DNA of 63,435 bases from Streptomyces sp. ISL-66 (lineage in GTDB: Bacteria > Actinomycetota > Actinomycetes > Streptomycetales > Streptomycetaceae). A program made the position numbers and the translations under genes. Where the stretch lies: NCBI RefSeq assembly GCF_018614135.1, contig NZ_JAGGOW010000156.1:1-63435 (forward strand). Reading direction: 5' to 3'. A model generated the notes under the pieces. It had not been told where the DNA came from, searched no databases, and saw only the letters and a list, made by a program, of their open reading frames with translations. This document shows, one piece after another, positions 20,441 to 28,850 of this stretch (the stretch's first letter is position 1; each line of letters opens with the position of its first letter).

Positions 20441-21621
20441 CGGATCTGCAGGTTGTCGAGGTACGAGCGGACGTTGCGGCGGGTCTCGGGGACGGAGTCG
20501 CCGCCGAACTTCTCCACGACGGCGTCGGCCAGCACCAGGGCGACCATGGCCTCGGCGACGATGCCCGCGGCGGGCACGGCACAGACGTCGGAGCGCTGGT
20601 GGTGGGCCACCGTCGCCTCTCCGGTGGCCACGTCCACGGTCGCGAGTGCCTTCGGCACGGTCGCGATCGGCTTCATGGCGGCGCGTACGCGCAGCAGCTC
20701 GCCGGTGGTCAGACCGCCCTCGGTGCCGCCGGAGCGGCCCGTGGTGCGCTTGATGCCCTCGGGGGTGGAGACGATCTCGTCGTGCGCCTGCGAGCCGGGC
20801 ACGCGGGCCAGCTCGAAGCCGTCGCCGACCTCGACGCCCTTGATGGCCTGGATGCCCATGAGCGCGGCCGCGAGGCGCGCGTCGAGGCGGCGGTCCCAGT
20901 GCACGTGCGAGCCGAGGCCGACGGGCACGCCGTAGGCGAGGACCTCGACGACGCCGCCGAGGGTGTCGCCGTCCTTGTGGGCCTGGTCGATCTCCGCGAC
21001 CATCGCCTTCGACGCGTCGGCGTCGAGGCAGCGCACCGGGTCGGCGTCGAGCTTCTCGACGTCGGCGGGGGTCGGGTAGACGCCGTACGGGGCCTTGGCG
21101 GCGGCCAGCTCCACCACGTGGGAGACGATCTCGATGCCCGCGACCTCCTTGATGAAGGACCGGGCGATGGCGCCGAGGGCCACGCGGGCGGCGGTCTCAC
21201 GGGCGCTGGCGCGCTCCAGGATCGGCCGGGCCTCGTCGAAGCCGTACTTCTGCATGCCGGCGAGGTCCGCGTGGCCGGGACGGGGCCGGGTGAGCGGCGC
21301 GTTGCGGCCGGTCTCCTTCAGCTCCGAGGGGTCCACGGGGTCGGCCGACATGACCTTCTCCCACTTCGGCCACTCGGTGTTGCCCACCATCACGGCGACC
21401 GGGGAGCCGAGGGACAGACCGTGGCGGACGCCGCCGAGGAAGGTCACCTCGTCCTGCTCGAACTTCATCCGGGCGCCACGGCCATAGCCGAGCCGGCGGC
21501 GTGCCAAGTGGTCGGCCACTAGCCCCGTGGTGACCGGAACGCCGGCGGGAAGCCCCTCCAGCGTCGCCACCAGCGCCGGGCCGTGCGATTCCCCGGCGGT
21601 CAGCCAACGCAACCTGCTCAA
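20437..21621 (-). CDS. aroC: chorismate synthase
   Basis: Makes chorismate from EPSP with reduced FMN as cofactor. The 394-residue protein begins MSRLRWLTAGESHGPAL, the family's first signature. It contains the segments GRGARMKFEQDEVTFLGGVRHGLSLGSP and RNAPLTRPRPGHADLAG, and RSDVCAVPAAGIVAEAM near the C-terminus. The start is a TTG, supported by GAGGAGC just upstream and by family alignment. It is the first gene of the aroC-aroK-aroB unit. Confidence 0.97.
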   Translation of the reverse strand: MSRLRWLTAGESHGPALVATLEGLPAGVPVTTGLVADHLARRRLGYGRGARMKFEQDEVTFLGGVRHGLSLGSPVAVMVGNTEWPKWEKVMSADPVDPSELKETGRNAPLTRPRPGHADLAGMQKYGFDEARPILERASARETAARVALGAIARSFIKEVAGIEIVSHVVELAAAKAPYGVYPTPADVEKLDADPVRCLDADASKAMVAEIDQAHKDGDTLGGVVEVLAYGVPVGLGSHVHWDRRLDARLAAALMGIQAIKGVEVGDGFELARVPGSQAHDEIVSTPEGIKRTTGRSGGTEGGLTTGELLRVRAAMKPIATVPKALATVDVATGEATVAHHQRSDVCAVPAAGIVAEAMVALVLADAVVEKFGGDSVPETRRNVRSYLDNLQIR

Positions 21622-21735
21622 CGATGCTCCTCATGCTCGCGCCTGATCCAGCGACGGCGCGATCGGGTGCGCGGCCCGGACCCGCCTTCACCCGATCCTC
21701 CCATGTCCGGGGCGGTACACCGCTCTCCGGTCCAG

Positions 21736-21927
21736 CTATCGGACGGCGGCCCGCCGCCGGAACCACCACTGGAAGCCCTCCCAGAGGGCCGTGGCGCCCA
21801 CGAGCCCGCCGATGATCCACTTGGCCCAGCCGGGCAGCGAGCCGAACAGGACGCGCAGGAAGACACCGACCCCGTACACGACGTCCCACCTCGACGCCAG
21901 CACCTGATCCGTACCGATCCCGTCCAT
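21736..21927 (-). CDS. small membrane protein, 63 residues
   Basis: A short protein between aroE and aroC with one hydrophobic segment (about residues 35-56, AKWIIGGLVGATALWEGFQWWF) and an RRR-containing tail that would face the cytoplasm. GAGGGGG sits at a good distance from the ATG, which argues that it is translated. I recognise no family. Streptomycetes carry, from memory, a small hypothetical gene at this place. Confidence 0.6.
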   Translation of the reverse strand: MDGIGTDQVLASRWDVVYGVGVFLRVLFGSLPGWAKWIIGGLVGATALWEGFQWWFRRRAAVR

Positions 21928-21963
21928 GCGGCCCCCTCGACCTCGTTCTCCCAGGTGAGAAGC

Positions 21964-22788
21964 CTAACGGGCGGCCAGCGCCCGCTCTCCGGCGGCCCGC
22001 ATGGCCGCCAGCGGAGCCGGGGTGCGGCCGGTCATCTGCTCGACTTGGAGCACGGCCTGGTGCACGAGCAGGTCGAGGCCGCCGAGGAGTTTGCCGCCGC
22101 GACCGGTCCAGGCCGCCGCGAGGGCGGTCGGCCACGGGTCGTAGAGGACGTCGAAGAGCGTGCCGGGACCCGCGGGCACGGCGGCTGCCAGCTCGTCGGT
22201 GGCACCGGCCGGGGTGGTCGCGATGACCAGCGGCGCGGCCAGCGCCTCGGCCGCCCGCGACCAGTCGGCCGTGAGGACGTCCACGCCGAGCCGCTCGCCC
22301 CATGCGCGCATCTCGGCGGCGCGGGCCGACGAGCGCACGTACGCGGTCACCTCGCCGGAGCAGATCCGCGCGAGCGCGGCGAGCGCCGAGGAGGCGGTGG
22401 CGCCCGCACCGAGGACGGCGGCGGACTCCACCTTCTCCACGCCCTGCTCGCTCAGCGCGGAGATCAGGCCGGGGATGTCGGTGTTGTCGCCGATGCGGCG
22501 GCCGTCCTCGGTGAAGACGACCGTGTTGACCGCCTCGACCGAGGCGGCCGTGTCACTGATCCCGTCGAGCAGCGGGATGACCGCCCGCTTGAGCGGCATG
22601 GTCAGCGACAGACCGGCCCATTCGGGGCCGAGCCCGGTGAGGAAGTCCGGGAGCCCGGCCTCGTCGATCTCGAAGCGGTCGTACGACCAGTCGCCGAGGC
22701 CGAGCTCCCGGTACGCGGCGCGGTGCAGCACCGGTGAGAGGGAGTGCTCGATGGGCGAACCCAGCACCGCGGCCCGTATCCGTGACAT
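21964..22788 (-). CDS. aroE: shikimate dehydrogenase
   Basis: Reduces 3-dehydroshikimate with NADPH. The 274-residue protein has the shikimate-binding GSPIEHSLSP motif, TMPLK with the catalytic lysine, AVNTVV, and GDNTDIPG with the catalytic aspartate. NADP binding is at VLGAGATASSALAAL. It starts 6 bases after the mltG stop, so it is in one transcript with mltG. Confidence 0.96.
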   Translation of the reverse strand: MSRIRAAVLGSPIEHSLSPVLHRAAYRELGLGDWSYDRFEIDEAGLPDFLTGLGPEWAGLSLTMPLKRAVIPLLDGISDTAASVEAVNTVVFTEDGRRIGDNTDIPGLISALSEQGVEKVESAAVLGAGATASSALAALARICSGEVTAYVRSSARAAEMRAWGERLGVDVLTADWSRAAEALAAPLVIATTPAGATDELAAAVPAGPGTLFDVLYDPWPTALAAAWTGRGGKLLGGLDLLVHQAVLQVEQMTGRTPAPLAAMRAAGERALAAR

Positions 22789-22794
22789 GTCCTG

Positions 22795-24636
22795 CTACCC
22801 GCCGTTCTTCTGCTTCTGCCGTTCCTGGAACTCGGCGACCAGCTTGAGGTGCTCGTCGTAGGTCTTGGTGAAGGTCGTCTTGTTGCCGTCGACCGACACG
22901 AAGAACATCCAGCCGCCGTGGTCGGGGCTGAGCGTAGCGGTCAGCGCGTCCAGGCCGGGGTTCCCGATCGGGCCGGGCGGCAGCCCCTTGACGTTGTGCG
23001 TGTTGTAGGGGTTGACGAACGCCTTGGCTTCCGTGAGGTTGAAGTTGATCTCGCTCTGGTTCTTGGCGTAGTTGTACGTCGAGTCGAACTCGATCTTCCG
23101 GTTCGTGACGTCGTTGGTCTTCTTGAGGCGGTTGTAGACCACCTCCGACATCTTCCGGAAGTCGTCGTGGTTCTTGCCCTCGGCGTTGACCAGACTGGCG
23201 ACCGTGATCACCTGGAGCGGGTTCTCCAGGCCCAGCTCCTTGGCCTTGCCCTCGACCCCGAGCTCCGCGTACTTGTCGGTCGCGTTCTTGACCATCTGCT
23301 TGAGCAGGGACTCCGGCGTGCTGTCCTTGGTCAGGTCGTAGCGCATCGGGTACAGGAACCCTTCGAGGGGGTCCATGATCTTCGGGTCGTTGTTCGCCCA
23401 GGCCGGCAGGCCGAGGTTCTTGGCCTCGCGGAGGGCGATGTCCTTGGTGGTGCCCGCGGGCTTTTCGAGCTTCCGGTCGATCGCGTCGTAGACCGTGGTG
23501 TTGCGCATGCCCTCGGCGATGGTGAGGACGTGCAGCTTGGTGGGGTCGGTCATGACCTCGACCGCCGCGGCGGCGGACATCTTCTTCTTGAGCGGATAGA
23601 TGCCCGGCTGGATCGACTTCCCCTTGGGGTTGGCGTTCGCGGCGTCCACGAAGGCCTGGGCACTCGCGACCACGCCGGCCTCCTTGAGGATGCGGCCCAT
23701 CTGGCCCAGGCCCGCGCCCTTGGGGATCTCCACGTCGACCGCCTCGTCGATGCCGGAGCCCGCGAAGTCCTCGGCCGCGCCGAACTTGGCCTTCAGGTAG
23801 GTGTAGCCGTAGTAGCCGCCACCGCCGACCACGCCCACGATGACCACGGCCGCGATGAGGCAGGCCATGCCGCTGCGCTTCTTGGGCTTGCCGCCGCGGC
23901 CCGGACGGCGTCCGTCGGGGCCGTCGTCGTCCCCGTCGCCGTGGCCGCCGCCGCCCAGGAACGAGTCCTCGGCCTCGTCGGCCGCGTCCTCCTCGATGTC
24001 CAGGTGCCGCCGGCCCGGAGGGCGCGGCGGCGGGAAGGCCTCGGGGGTGGCGTACAGGTCGGGCGCCTCGCCGGGGTAACCGCCCACGGGCTGCTGGGCG
24101 TACGGATCCGCACCCGCGTAGGGGTCGGCGGCCTGCGCCACGTCGGCGTACTGGTCCGTGGCCTGCGCCACGCCCGCGTACTGGCCCGTGGCCTGCGCCA
24201 CGCCCGCGTAGTCCTGACCGGCATGGGTCTGGAGGTGGGCCGGGGCCTGGGCCTGGACCTGGTTCATCCCGGTGTCCCAGACCTGGCCGCCGCCGTCGTA
24301 CGTCTCCTGCTGCGGGTAACCCTGCGGGGCCTGCTGCGCGTACTGCTGCTGCGGGTCCTGCGGGTACTGGTGCCGCTGGTCGTTCGGATACTGCTGCTGG
24401 TCGTTCGCGTACTGGTGCTGCTGGTCGTTCGAGTACTCCTGGTACTGCGGGTGCTGCTGGTACTGCTCCTGCTGGTACTGCTGGTCGTACTGCGGCTCCT
24501 GCGGATACTGCTGCTGGCCATCGACGTAAGGCATCCCGCCCTGTTGGGCATCGTGCCCGGACCATCCCCGGTCCCCGAACTGAGGGTCCTCGGGATGCCA
24601 CGGTTCGGGACCAGGGCCCCGGCCATACTCAGTCAT
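22795..24636 (-). CDS. mltG: endolytic murein transglycosylase MltG with extended low-complexity cytoplasmic tail
   Basis: Membrane enzyme that cuts nascent glycan strands and so sets their length. In the 613-residue product, about 185 N-terminal residues are Gln/Tyr/Pro-rich with tandem repeats. An acidic and basic linker follows, then one membrane helix at about 257-280 (ACLIAAVVIVGVVGGGGYYGY) and the extracytoplasmic YceG/LysM-like domain. The catalytic glutamate is kept: Glu486 in ASLVNAEGK aligns with Glu218 of the E. coli enzyme (IIEKET). The substrate-cleft motif LPPGPIGNPGLDAL is present. I chose the ATG at 24636 with AGGGG upstream; the frame is open to 24687. The tail is far longer than in E. 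coli MltG. Confidence 0.94.
   Translation of the reverse strand: MTEYGRGPGPEPWHPEDPQFGDRGWSGHDAQQGGMPYVDGQQQYPQEPQYDQQYQQEQYQQHPQYQEYSNDQQHQYANDQQQYPNDQRHQYPQDPQQQYAQQAPQGYPQQETYDGGGQVWDTGMNQVQAQAPAHLQTHAGQDYAGVAQATGQYAGVAQATDQYADVAQAADPYAGADPYAQQPVGGYPGEAPDLYATPEAFPPPRPPGRRHLDIEEDAADEAEDSFLGGGGHGDGDDDGPDGRRPGRGGKPKKRSGMACLIAAVVIVGVVGGGGYYGYTYLKAKFGAAEDFAGSGIDEAVDVEIPKGAGLGQMGRILKEAGVVASAQAFVDAANANPKGKSIQPGIYPLKKKMSAAAAVEVMTDPTKLHVLTIAEGMRNTTVYDAIDRKLEKPAGTTKDIALREAKNLGLPAWANNDPKIMDPLEGFLYPMRYDLTKDSTPESLLKQMVKNATDKYAELGVEGKAKELGLENPLQVITVASLVNAEGKNHDDFRKMSEVVYNRLKKTNDVTNRKIEFDSTYNYAKNQSEINFNLTEAKAFVNPYNTHNVKGLPPGPIGNPGLDALTATLSPDHGGWMFFVSVDGNKTTFTKTYDEHLKLVAEFQERQKQKNGG
24131..24210 (-). repeat. 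30-bp tandem repeats within mltG
   Basis: Nearly identical 30-bp units begin at 24131, 24161 and 24191 (the third is partial) and encode ten-residue repeats of the type AGVAQATGQY in the cytoplasmic tail of MltG. Such repeats are prone to copy-number change. Confidence 0.85.
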
Positions 24637-24761
24637 CGATCCCCTAGAGCCGCGAGACGAAGGCCACGGCTCCATCTGCCGCGACACTCGGTTCCGCCTC
24701 TTCTGGTGCGCGACGGCTGTTCGAATGCCGTCACATCGCGCGGAACGTTACCGCATCGCGA

Positions 24762-25232
24762 TCAGACAACCACTTCGACGCACTCACCGGGAGGATTACC
24801 TGATACCCGTTCGGTCTCCAGGGCGTTCTGCAGAATGACCACGGCGGCGGCCTGGTCGATGACCGACCGGCCCTTCTTCGCGTTGCGCCCCGCGGCCCGC
24901 AGGCCCTGGGCCGCGGTGACCGTCGTCATCCGTTCGTCCACCAGACGCACCGTCACGGGTTTGATCCCCTTGGCGAGTTCCATGGCGAAGGCACGGCACT
25001 TGGCCGCCGCGGGCCCCTCGCGTCCGCTGAGCGAACGCGGCAGGCCCACCACCACCTCGATGGGCTCGTATTCCGCGACGAGCTGCCGCAGCCGCCGGTG
25101 GGCGAAGGGGATGTCCCGGCCCGGAACGGTCTCCACCGGCGTGGCCAACACCCCGTCGGGGTCGCACGAGGCGACCCCGATCCGGGCGTCGCCGACGTCG
25201 ATGGCGAGCCGGCGGCCTCGGCGCAGCGTCAT
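24762..25232 (-). CDS. ruvX: RuvX/YqgF-family Holliday junction resolvase-like nuclease
   Basis: An RNase H-fold protein linked to 16S rRNA processing and, by fold, to Holliday junction resolution. The 156-residue protein has LAIDVGDARIGVASCD at the N-terminus with the first acidic ligand, VVVGLPRSLSGREG, VRLVDERMTTV, and the C-terminal ligand IDQAAAVVILQNALE. Its ATG shares one base with the alaS stop (TGATG). Confidence 0.92.
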   Translation of the reverse strand: MTLRRGRRLAIDVGDARIGVASCDPDGVLATPVETVPGRDIPFAHRRLRQLVAEYEPIEVVVGLPRSLSGREGPAAAKCRAFAMELAKGIKPVTVRLVDERMTTVTAAQGLRAAGRNAKKGRSVIDQAAAVVILQNALETERVSGNPPGECVEVVV

Positions 25233-27901
25233 CAGGCGGTCTCGCCCACGAGGCGCTCGACGGCCGCGATGGCCTCGCCGATGGCGGCCGGGTTCTGGCC
25301 GCCGCCCTGCGCGACGTCCGGCTTGCCGCCGCCGCCTCCGCCGAGGGTCTTGGCGGCGGCGCGGACCAGGTCACCGGCCTTGAGGCCGCGCTCGCGCGCC
25401 GCCTCGTTGGTGGCGATGACGGTCAGCGGGCGCTCGTTCGCCACGGTGAACAGGGCCACGACGACCGGGCGGTCGCCCTGGATGCGGCCGCGGACGTCGA
25501 GGACCAGCTTGCGCAGGTCGTCGGCGCCGGTGCCGTCCGGCACCTGGCCGGTCACGACCGCGACGCCGCGTACGTCCTGGGCGCCGGAGGCGAGACCGGC
25601 GGCGGCCTGGAGGACCTTCTCCGCGCGGAACTTGTCGATCTCCTTCTCGGCGTCCTTCAGCTTGCCGAGCATGGAGGCGATCTTCTCCGGCAGCTCCTCC
25701 GGACGGCCCTTGACCAGCTCCTGGAGCTGGGCGACGACCGTGTGCTCCTTGGCGAGGAAGTTGTACGCGTCCACACCGACGAGGGCTTCGACGCGGCGCA
25801 CGCCGGAGCCGATGGAGGACTCGCCGAGCAGCTTCACCAGACCCAGCTGGGCGGTGTTGCCGACGTGGGTGCCGCCGCACAGCTCCTTGGAGAAGTCGCC
25901 GATGGTGACGACGCGCACGCGCTCGCCGTACTTCTCGCCGAATTCGGCGATGGCGCCCTGCTTCTTCGCCTCGTCGATGCTCATGATCTCGGCGGTCACG
26001 TCGAGCTCGCGGGAGAGCACGTCGTTGATCTTCTGCTCGACGTCGGTGAGGACCGAGCCCGGCACGGCGTTCGGCGAACCGAAGTCGAAGCGGAACCGGC
26101 CGGGCGAGTTCTCGGAACCCGCCTGGGCGGCCGTCGGGCCGAGCGCGTCGCGCAGCGCCTGGTGCGTCAGGTGCGTGGCCGAGTGGGCGCGGGCGATGGC
26201 GCGGCGGCGGTTCACGTCGATGGCGGCGTAGGCGGACGCGCCGACCGTGACCTCGCCGACCTGGACCGAGCCCTTGTGCACGGAGACGCCCGGGACCGGC
26301 TGCTGGACGTCGCGGATCTCGATGACGGCGCCGGAGTCGAGCCTGATCCGGCCCTGGTCGGCGAGCTGGCCGCCGCCCTCGGCGTAGAAGGGGGTGCGGT
26401 CGAGGACGACCTCGACCTCGTCGCCCTCGGAGGCCGCGGGCGAGGAGACGCCGTTGACCAGGAGCCCGACGATGGTGGACTCGCCCTGGTTGGTGGCGTA
26501 GCCGGTGAACTCGGTGGCGCCGGAGCCGTCGGCGATCTCCCGGTACGCGGACATGTCCGCGTGGCCGGTCTTCTTGGCCTTGGCGTCGGCCTTGGCCTGG
26601 TCGCGCTGCTGCTGCATCAGGCGGCGGAAGCCGTCCTGGTCCACGGAGAGGCCCTGTTCGGCGGCCATCTCCAGGGTGAGGTCGATCGGGAAGCCCCAGG
26701 TGTCGTGGAGCAGGAACGCCTTGTCGCCGGCCAGGACCGTGCCACCGGTGGCCTTGGTCTCGGTGATGGCGGTGTCGAGGATGTTCGTGCCGCCGCGCAG
26801 GGCCTTCACGAAGGCGGCCTCTTCGGCGAGCGCGACGGTCTCGATGCGCTTGCGGTCGGTCACGAGCTCCGGGTACTGCAGCCCCATGGTGTCGACCACG
26901 ACGCCGACGAGCTCCTGGATCACCGGACCGGTGGCGCCCATGAGGCGCATGTTGCGGATGGCGCGGCGCATGATGCGGCGCAGCACGTAGCCGCGGCCCT
27001 CGTTGCCCGGGGTGACGCCGTCACCGATGAGCATGGCGGAGGTGCGGATGTGGTCGGCGACCACGCGCAGCGAGACGTCCGTGCCCTGGGCCGCGCCGTA
27101 CTGCACGCCGGTCAGCTCGGTGGCCTTGTCCATGACCACGCGCAGGGTGTCGGTCTCGTACATGTTCTGTACGCCCTGGAGGATCATGGCGAGGCGCTCG
27201 AGGCCGAGGCCCGTGTCGATGTTCTTCGACGGCAGGTCGCCGAGGATCGGGAAGTCTTCCTTCCCGTCGCCGGCGCCGCGCTCGTACTGCATGAAGACCA
27301 GGTTCCAGATCTCCACGTAGCGCTCGTCGTTGACGGCGGGGCCGCCCTCGACGCCGAACTCCGGGCCGCGGTCGTAGTTGATCTCGGAGCACGGGCCGCA
27401 CGGGCCGGGGACGCCCATGGACCAGAAGTTGTCCTTCTTGCCCAGGCGCTGGATGCGCTCGGCCGGGACGCCGATCGTGTCGCGCCAGATGGCCTCGGCC
27501 TCGTCGTCGTCGAGGTAGACCGTGATCCAGAGCTTCTCCGGCTCCAGGCCGAAGCCGCCGTCGGCCAGGGAGCCGGTCAGCAGCTCCCAGGCGTACTTGA
27601 TGGCGCCTTCCTTGAAGTAGTCGCCGAAGGAGAAGTTGCCGCACATCTGGAAGAACGTGCCGTGGCGGGTGGTCTTGCCGACCTCTTCGATGTCCGGCGT
27701 ACGGACGCACTTCTGCACGCTGGTGAGCGTCGGCGCGGGCGGCTTGACCTCGCCGAGGAAGTACGGCTTGAACGGGACCATGCCCGCGGGCACCAGCAGC
27801 AGAGTCGGGTCGTCCGCGATGAGCGACGCCGAAGGGACAACGGTGTGACCGCGCTCCTCGAAGAAGCTCAGCCAGCGGCGGCGGATTTCAGCCGACTCCA
27901 T
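25232..27901 (-). CDS. alaS: alanyl-tRNA synthetase
   Basis: Charges tRNA-Ala and edits mischarged Ser and Gly. The 889-residue protein has the class II catalytic core at the N-terminus (RRRWLSFFEERGHTVVPSASLI, FFQMCGNFSFGDYFKEGAI), the zinc-site editing domain HSATH and CGGTHVGN, and the C-Ala domain ending GGGGGKPDVAQGGGQNP. Its ATG shares a base with the preceding gene's stop, so there is no room for a leader-based T-box control. Confidence 0.98.
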   Translation of the reverse strand: MESAEIRRRWLSFFEERGHTVVPSASLIADDPTLLLVPAGMVPFKPYFLGEVKPPAPTLTSVQKCVRTPDIEEVGKTTRHGTFFQMCGNFSFGDYFKEGAIKYAWELLTGSLADGGFGLEPEKLWITVYLDDDEAEAIWRDTIGVPAERIQRLGKKDNFWSMGVPGPCGPCSEINYDRGPEFGVEGGPAVNDERYVEIWNLVFMQYERGAGDGKEDFPILGDLPSKNIDTGLGLERLAMILQGVQNMYETDTLRVVMDKATELTGVQYGAAQGTDVSLRVVADHIRTSAMLIGDGVTPGNEGRGYVLRRIMRRAIRNMRLMGATGPVIQELVGVVVDTMGLQYPELVTDRKRIETVALAEEAAFVKALRGGTNILDTAITETKATGGTVLAGDKAFLLHDTWGFPIDLTLEMAAEQGLSVDQDGFRRLMQQQRDQAKADAKAKKTGHADMSAYREIADGSGATEFTGYATNQGESTIVGLLVNGVSSPAASEGDEVEVVLDRTPFYAEGGGQLADQGRIRLDSGAVIEIRDVQQPVPGVSVHKGSVQVGEVTVGASAYAAIDVNRRRAIARAHSATHLTHQALRDALGPTAAQAGSENSPGRFRFDFGSPNAVPGSVLTDVEQKINDVLSRELDVTAEIMSIDEAKKQGAIAEFGEKYGERVRVVTIGDFSKELCGGTHVGNTAQLGLVKLLGESSIGSGVRRVEALVGVDAYNFLAKEHTVVAQLQELVKGRPEELPEKIASMLGKLKDAEKEIDKFRAEKVLQAAAGLASGAQDVRGVAVVTGQVPDGTGADDLRKLVLDVRGRIQGDRPVVVALFTVANERPLTVIATNEAARERGLKAGDLVRAAAKTLGGGGGGKPDVAQGGGQNPAAIGEAIAAVERLVGETA

Positions 27902-28245
27902 CAGTGGTCCTCATTCCGGTTGTACGAAAACTTCGTTCGGTGGGTGGTCTTGTCGTTCTCGATGGCCCGCAGCCGCCGCGGCCCCGGGAGGGCGGTGACG
28001 TTGTCGGGCCGATCGGGATCCTGGGTCAGCCCCAGTGCGTCGTTCAGCTCGTCCTCGCGCTGCGTCATTCCCGCCTTGACGTCGAGGGCGAAGTCCTTGA
28101 GGCGGTGGCCCGCCTCCAGCGCCTTGTCGGCGGCCTGGGCGGCAAGGCTCTCCGGCGTCAGCTTCTTCAGCTGGCGGTTGACCTTGGTGGTGGCCCACAC
28201 GCCGGCGGCGGCGCCTGCGGTGAACCAGAAGGCTCGGCGGAACAT
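27901..28245 (-). CDS. DUF6167-like small membrane-associated protein
   Basis: A 114-residue protein with an N-terminal hydrophobic helix (MFRRAFWFTAGAAAGVWATTKVNRQLKKL) and a polar alpha-helical remainder. It looks like the actinobacterial DUF6167 family, known from the alaS neighbourhood. The stop is overlapped by the alaS start. Its role is unknown; the linkage suggests cotranscription with alaS and with the next gene upstream. Confidence 0.8.
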   Translation of the reverse strand: MFRRAFWFTAGAAAGVWATTKVNRQLKKLTPESLAAQAADKALEAGHRLKDFALDVKAGMTQREDELNDALGLTQDPDRPDNVTALPGPRRLRAIENDKTTHRTKFSYNRNEDH

Positions 28246-28253
28246 CGGCGGTC

Positions 28254-28682
28254 TCAGCCCTTCTGCTTCCGGCGCCGGGGCGTCGGCACCGTACGGCCGA
28301 CGATCACGGTACGCCGGGTGGTCTTCTGCGGCACCTCGTCCGTCCGGCCCAGCGCCTTGCGGACGCCGTAGCCGAAGGCCGCGATCTTGACGAGCGGACC
28401 GCCGAAGGTGGACGCCACGGTGGAGGACAGTGCGGAGGCGTTGGAGGTGACCTCCTGGACGTCGCTCGCGATGGCGTCGACCCGGTCCAGCTGGGTGCGG
28501 GCGGAGCGGACGGTGGTGGAGGCGTCCGCGAGGAGCGGGACGGCCTGGTCGGTCACGTCGGCCACCAGCTTGGTGGTCGCCTTGAGCACCTGGGCCAGCC
28601 TCACCAGCACCACGGCGAGGAAGGAGACCAGGATGGCCCAGAAGACGGCCACGAGGATCCCGGCCACCTCTCCACCGGACAC
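28254..28682 (-). CDS. DUF948 domain-containing membrane protein
   Basis: A 142-residue protein with an N-terminal membrane helix (VAGILVAVFWAILVSFLAVVLV), an amphipathic helical stretch typical of DUF948 (KATTKLVADVTDQAVPLLADASTTVRSARTQLDRVDAIASDVQEVTSNA) and a basic tail RTVPTPRRRKQKG. I start at the GTG at 28682 with GAGAG upstream; the frame reaches 28703. First gene of the DUF948-DUF6167-alaS-ruvX transcript. Confidence 0.82.
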   Translation of the reverse strand: MSGGEVAGILVAVFWAILVSFLAVVLVRLAQVLKATTKLVADVTDQAVPLLADASTTVRSARTQLDRVDAIASDVQEVTSNASALSSTVASTFGGPLVKIAAFGYGVRKALGRTDEVPQKTTRRTVIVGRTVPTPRRRKQKG

Positions 28683-28811
28683 GTCACACCGCTCTCTACA
28701 CATTGGTCATCAGGCGAAAAAGTCGTCCTCCGACCCTATCGCGCCGGAGATCCGCCGCAGTACCGGAATTCCGGGGCGCCACCCGTGCCGGGCGGCCGGA
28801 CCCGGACCGCC

Positions 28812-28841
28812 TTGTACGCAGCGCATCCGGAGCAGTACCCT
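28812..28841 (+). promoter_or_regulatory. candidate promoter giving a leaderless STAND-ATPase transcript
   Basis: TTGTAC (28812-28817) and TACCCT (28836-28841) have an 18-base spacing. Transcription from it would start at about 28848-28851, at or next to the ATG, and no Shine-Dalgarno precedes that ATG. A leaderless mRNA is therefore likely. Confidence 0.5.
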
Positions 28842-28850
28842 CCGTGTCCC

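Noticed and set aside
19914..20582. aroB frame extending through aroK
   Set aside because: The extension is the wrong frame of aroK. AroB has a normal start at 19913 overlapping the aroK stop.
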